64,000 bases of DNA from positions 310,001-374,000 of the forward strand of contig NZ_JAZHOB010000004.1 in assembly GCF_048751585.1 (NCBI RefSeq), written 5' to 3'. This stretch comes from G025836975 sp048751585. Lineage in GTDB: Bacteria > Pseudomonadota > Gammaproteobacteria > Burkholderiales > Burkholderiaceae_B. The position numbers and the translations under genes are program-made. Of this stretch, positions 62,818 to 64,000 are shown piece after piece (positions within the stretch are counted from its first letter, which is position 1; each line of letters opens with the position of its first letter). Under the pieces are notes generated by a model. That model ran no database searches. It was not told the DNA's origin and saw only the letters and a program-made list of their open reading frames with translations.

Positions 62818-63860
62818 ACCCGAACTTTCATACCATCATCCAGGCCGCCGACGATGAACGGCGCGGCCTGTTCCTGACAACGGCCGCTCGTCTGGGCACG
62901 GCTGTGCAAAATGTCGAAAAAGACTTCTGGGTGTGCTGGACGCTGGACGTACTATTCAACGGCCTGCCGCCAGACGGCCCTCGCCTGCTGTTCAAAGGCG
63001 GTACATCGTTGTCCAAGGCATACAGCTTGATTTTCAGGTTCTCCGAGGACATCGACATCACCGTATTCCGCGAAGACATTGGTGAACCCGCTGAAACTGC
63101 AGAACTGGACGCGCTGAGCGGCAAGCAACGCCGTATCCGGCTGGACCGCATCCGCACCGCCTGCCAGCGCTATATTGCTGACGATATGACAACGCGGCTC
63201 CATGCTATCGCAGCTCAGGTCATACCTGCCGACCGCTTCCATTTGGAACTGGACCCGGACGATCCCGACCAGCAGACGCTGCTGTTCTGGTACCCCGCCG
63301 TGACGGCCACCCCCGGCGACTATATCCGTTCCGCCGTAAAAATTGAGGCGGGGGCAAAATCGGCCTTAGATCCGCATGAAGCTGCCGTTGTGTCTCCCTA
63401 CGTTGCCAACGATCTGCCCGATTTGGATATGGCAGTGCGCAACGTGACAACAGTCAAGCCAGAACGCACCTTCTGGGACAAGATCATCATCCTGCATGGC
63501 CTGCGCCAATGGCATGATCGCAGAGGGCTACTGCGCCACGGCGGTCAACGTGTCTCCCGGCACTATTACGACGTGCACCGGCTCTTGCAGCACCCCGACG
63601 CCGACGCATGGATGGCTGATCGCACCCTGGCACAAGACTGTGCGCAACATGCCCGGCTGTTCTTCGGCGGTGCGGACCTCCGGCTGGACACGGCAGCACA
63701 TGGCTCCTTTACCCTCGCCCCGTCGCACTCGATGCACGAGACACTGGCCCGAGACTACGAAGCGATGAGCGGTATGATCTTCGGGCCGCTTCCTGCTATC
63801 GGAGATGTGCTTCAAGTCGTCGCTGACCTGGAGGAACGCTTGAATACGCATCTGAAGTGA
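62814..63860 (+). CDS. AbiEii-type nucleotidyltransferase toxin
   Basis: A 348-residue toxin of the AbiEii family. The polymerase-beta-like motif is F-K-G-G-T-S-L-S-K with F-S-E-D-I-D-I (residues ~60-80); later motifs include V-K-I-E-A-G-A and W-D-K-I-I-I-L-H-G. Family toxins modify the 3' ends of tRNAs or nucleotides and give phage abortive infection. Translationally coupled to the antitoxin gene. Confidence 0.87.
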   Translation: MNPNFHTIIQAADDERRGLFLTTAARLGTAVQNVEKDFWVCWTLDVLFNGLPPDGPRLLFKGGTSLSKAYSLIFRFSEDIDITVFREDIGEPAETAELDALSGKQRRIRLDRIRTACQRYIADDMTTRLHAIAAQVIPADRFHLELDPDDPDQQTLLFWYPAVTATPGDYIRSAVKIEAGAKSALDPHEAAVVSPYVANDLPDLDMAVRNVTTVKPERTFWDKIIILHGLRQWHDRRGLLRHGGQRVSRHYYDVHRLLQHPDADAWMADRTLAQDCAQHARLFFGGADLRLDTAAHGSFTLAPSHSMHETLARDYEAMSGMIFGPLPAIGDVLQVVADLEERLNTHLK

Positions 63861-63961
63861 GCGGATTGTAAGCACATGGCATACTCTGCAATTCACAGAG
63901 ATACTGCTGGCCGAAGCAACTTGGAATCGAACCACGGGCCGCTTTCGTTGTTTTTTAGCAC

Positions 63962-63984
63962 CTGTACCCCAGCTTGTACCCCAC
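63962..63984. promoter_or_regulatory. Second set of integrase-type gtacccc repeats
   Basis: CTGTACCCC (63962-63970) and TTGTACCCCAC (63974-63984) repeat the pair found upstream of the integrase gene at 7161-7183, with the same 12-bp spacing and same strand. This predicts another integrase gene starting just beyond the window. Confidence 0.5.
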
Positions 63985-64000
63985 CGTTCCCATTCGATGG

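Noticed and set aside
63900..63950. A second tRNA gene on the minus strand
   Set aside because: Only the T-loop region matches; the T stem does not pair and no acceptor, D or anticodon arms can be folded.
63861..64000. Right attachment site (attR) as a direct repeat of the tRNA-Phe 3' end
   Set aside because: No plus-strand copy of the tRNA 3' end is present there; only a short inverted match exists, so the element end cannot be called.

Overview
The window reads as a high-GC betaproteobacterial chromosome, most likely Alcaligenaceae (Bordetella/Achromobacter/Pusillimonas type). This rests on the housekeeping block hemA-prfA-prmC-grxD-ubiX and on several orphan Bug/TctC solute receptors beside IclR regulators and CoA-dependent acid catabolism genes. 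The genus is inference; no rRNA is present.

Layout: 1-6972 is chromosomal backbone (MscS-type channel, then hemA-prfA-prmC-grxD-ubiX on the minus strand). A complete tRNA-Phe(GAA) at 6973-7048 is the apparent attachment site of a P4-type tyrosine integrase gene that follows it. From about 7.2 to 36 kb lies a plasmid-like conjugative element: integrase, ribbon-helix-helix protein, TrbM/KikA homologue, a complete VirB1-VirB11 type IV secretion set, a TrfA-type replication initiator with its own iteron origin (five repeats, two DnaA boxes), a StbA-like/StbB/StbC trio, a TrwB-type coupling protein and a TrwC-type (MOBF) relaxase. A restriction-modification cassette (Vsr, C5-cytosine methyltransferase, HNH endonuclease) splits the coupling protein from the relaxase. 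Beyond the relaxase is a leading-region-like block (SRAP/HMCES-like protein, SSB, DUF3560, RadC). Two of its genes are preceded by homologous ~370-bp non-coding modules.

From 36.2 to 38.5 kb there are broken genes (lnt fragment, CadR/heavy-metal-domain chimera). 38.5-44.3 kb is an IclR-controlled catabolic cluster (Bug receptor, acyl-CoA synthetase, citrate-synthase-like lyase, two SDRs). 44.7-45.9 kb holds decayed IS3 and IS110 remnants. 46-59 kb is a second, larger cluster with the same types of gene (IclR, citrate-synthase-like lyase, MaoC, two acyl-CoA dehydrogenases, SDR, NDP-forming CoA ligase, Bug receptor, CaiB CoA-transferase, flavin reductase, EtfBA). The two clusters look designed to import, CoA-activate, oxidise, hydrate and cleave carboxylic acids, with ETF taking electrons from the dehydrogenases; the substrate cannot be read from sequence.

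59-60.4 kb is a gene graveyard. 60.7-63.9 kb carries an XRE regulator, an AlpA-type regulator behind a long non-coding leader containing a perfect rrn-type boxA, and an AbiE-type toxin-antitoxin pair with inverted-repeat operators. The last 40 bases repeat the 12-bp-spaced gtacccc motif found upstream of the first integrase, so another integrase gene probably starts just past the window. No copy of the tRNA-Phe 3' end was found in direct orientation, so the right end of the element is not fixed here.
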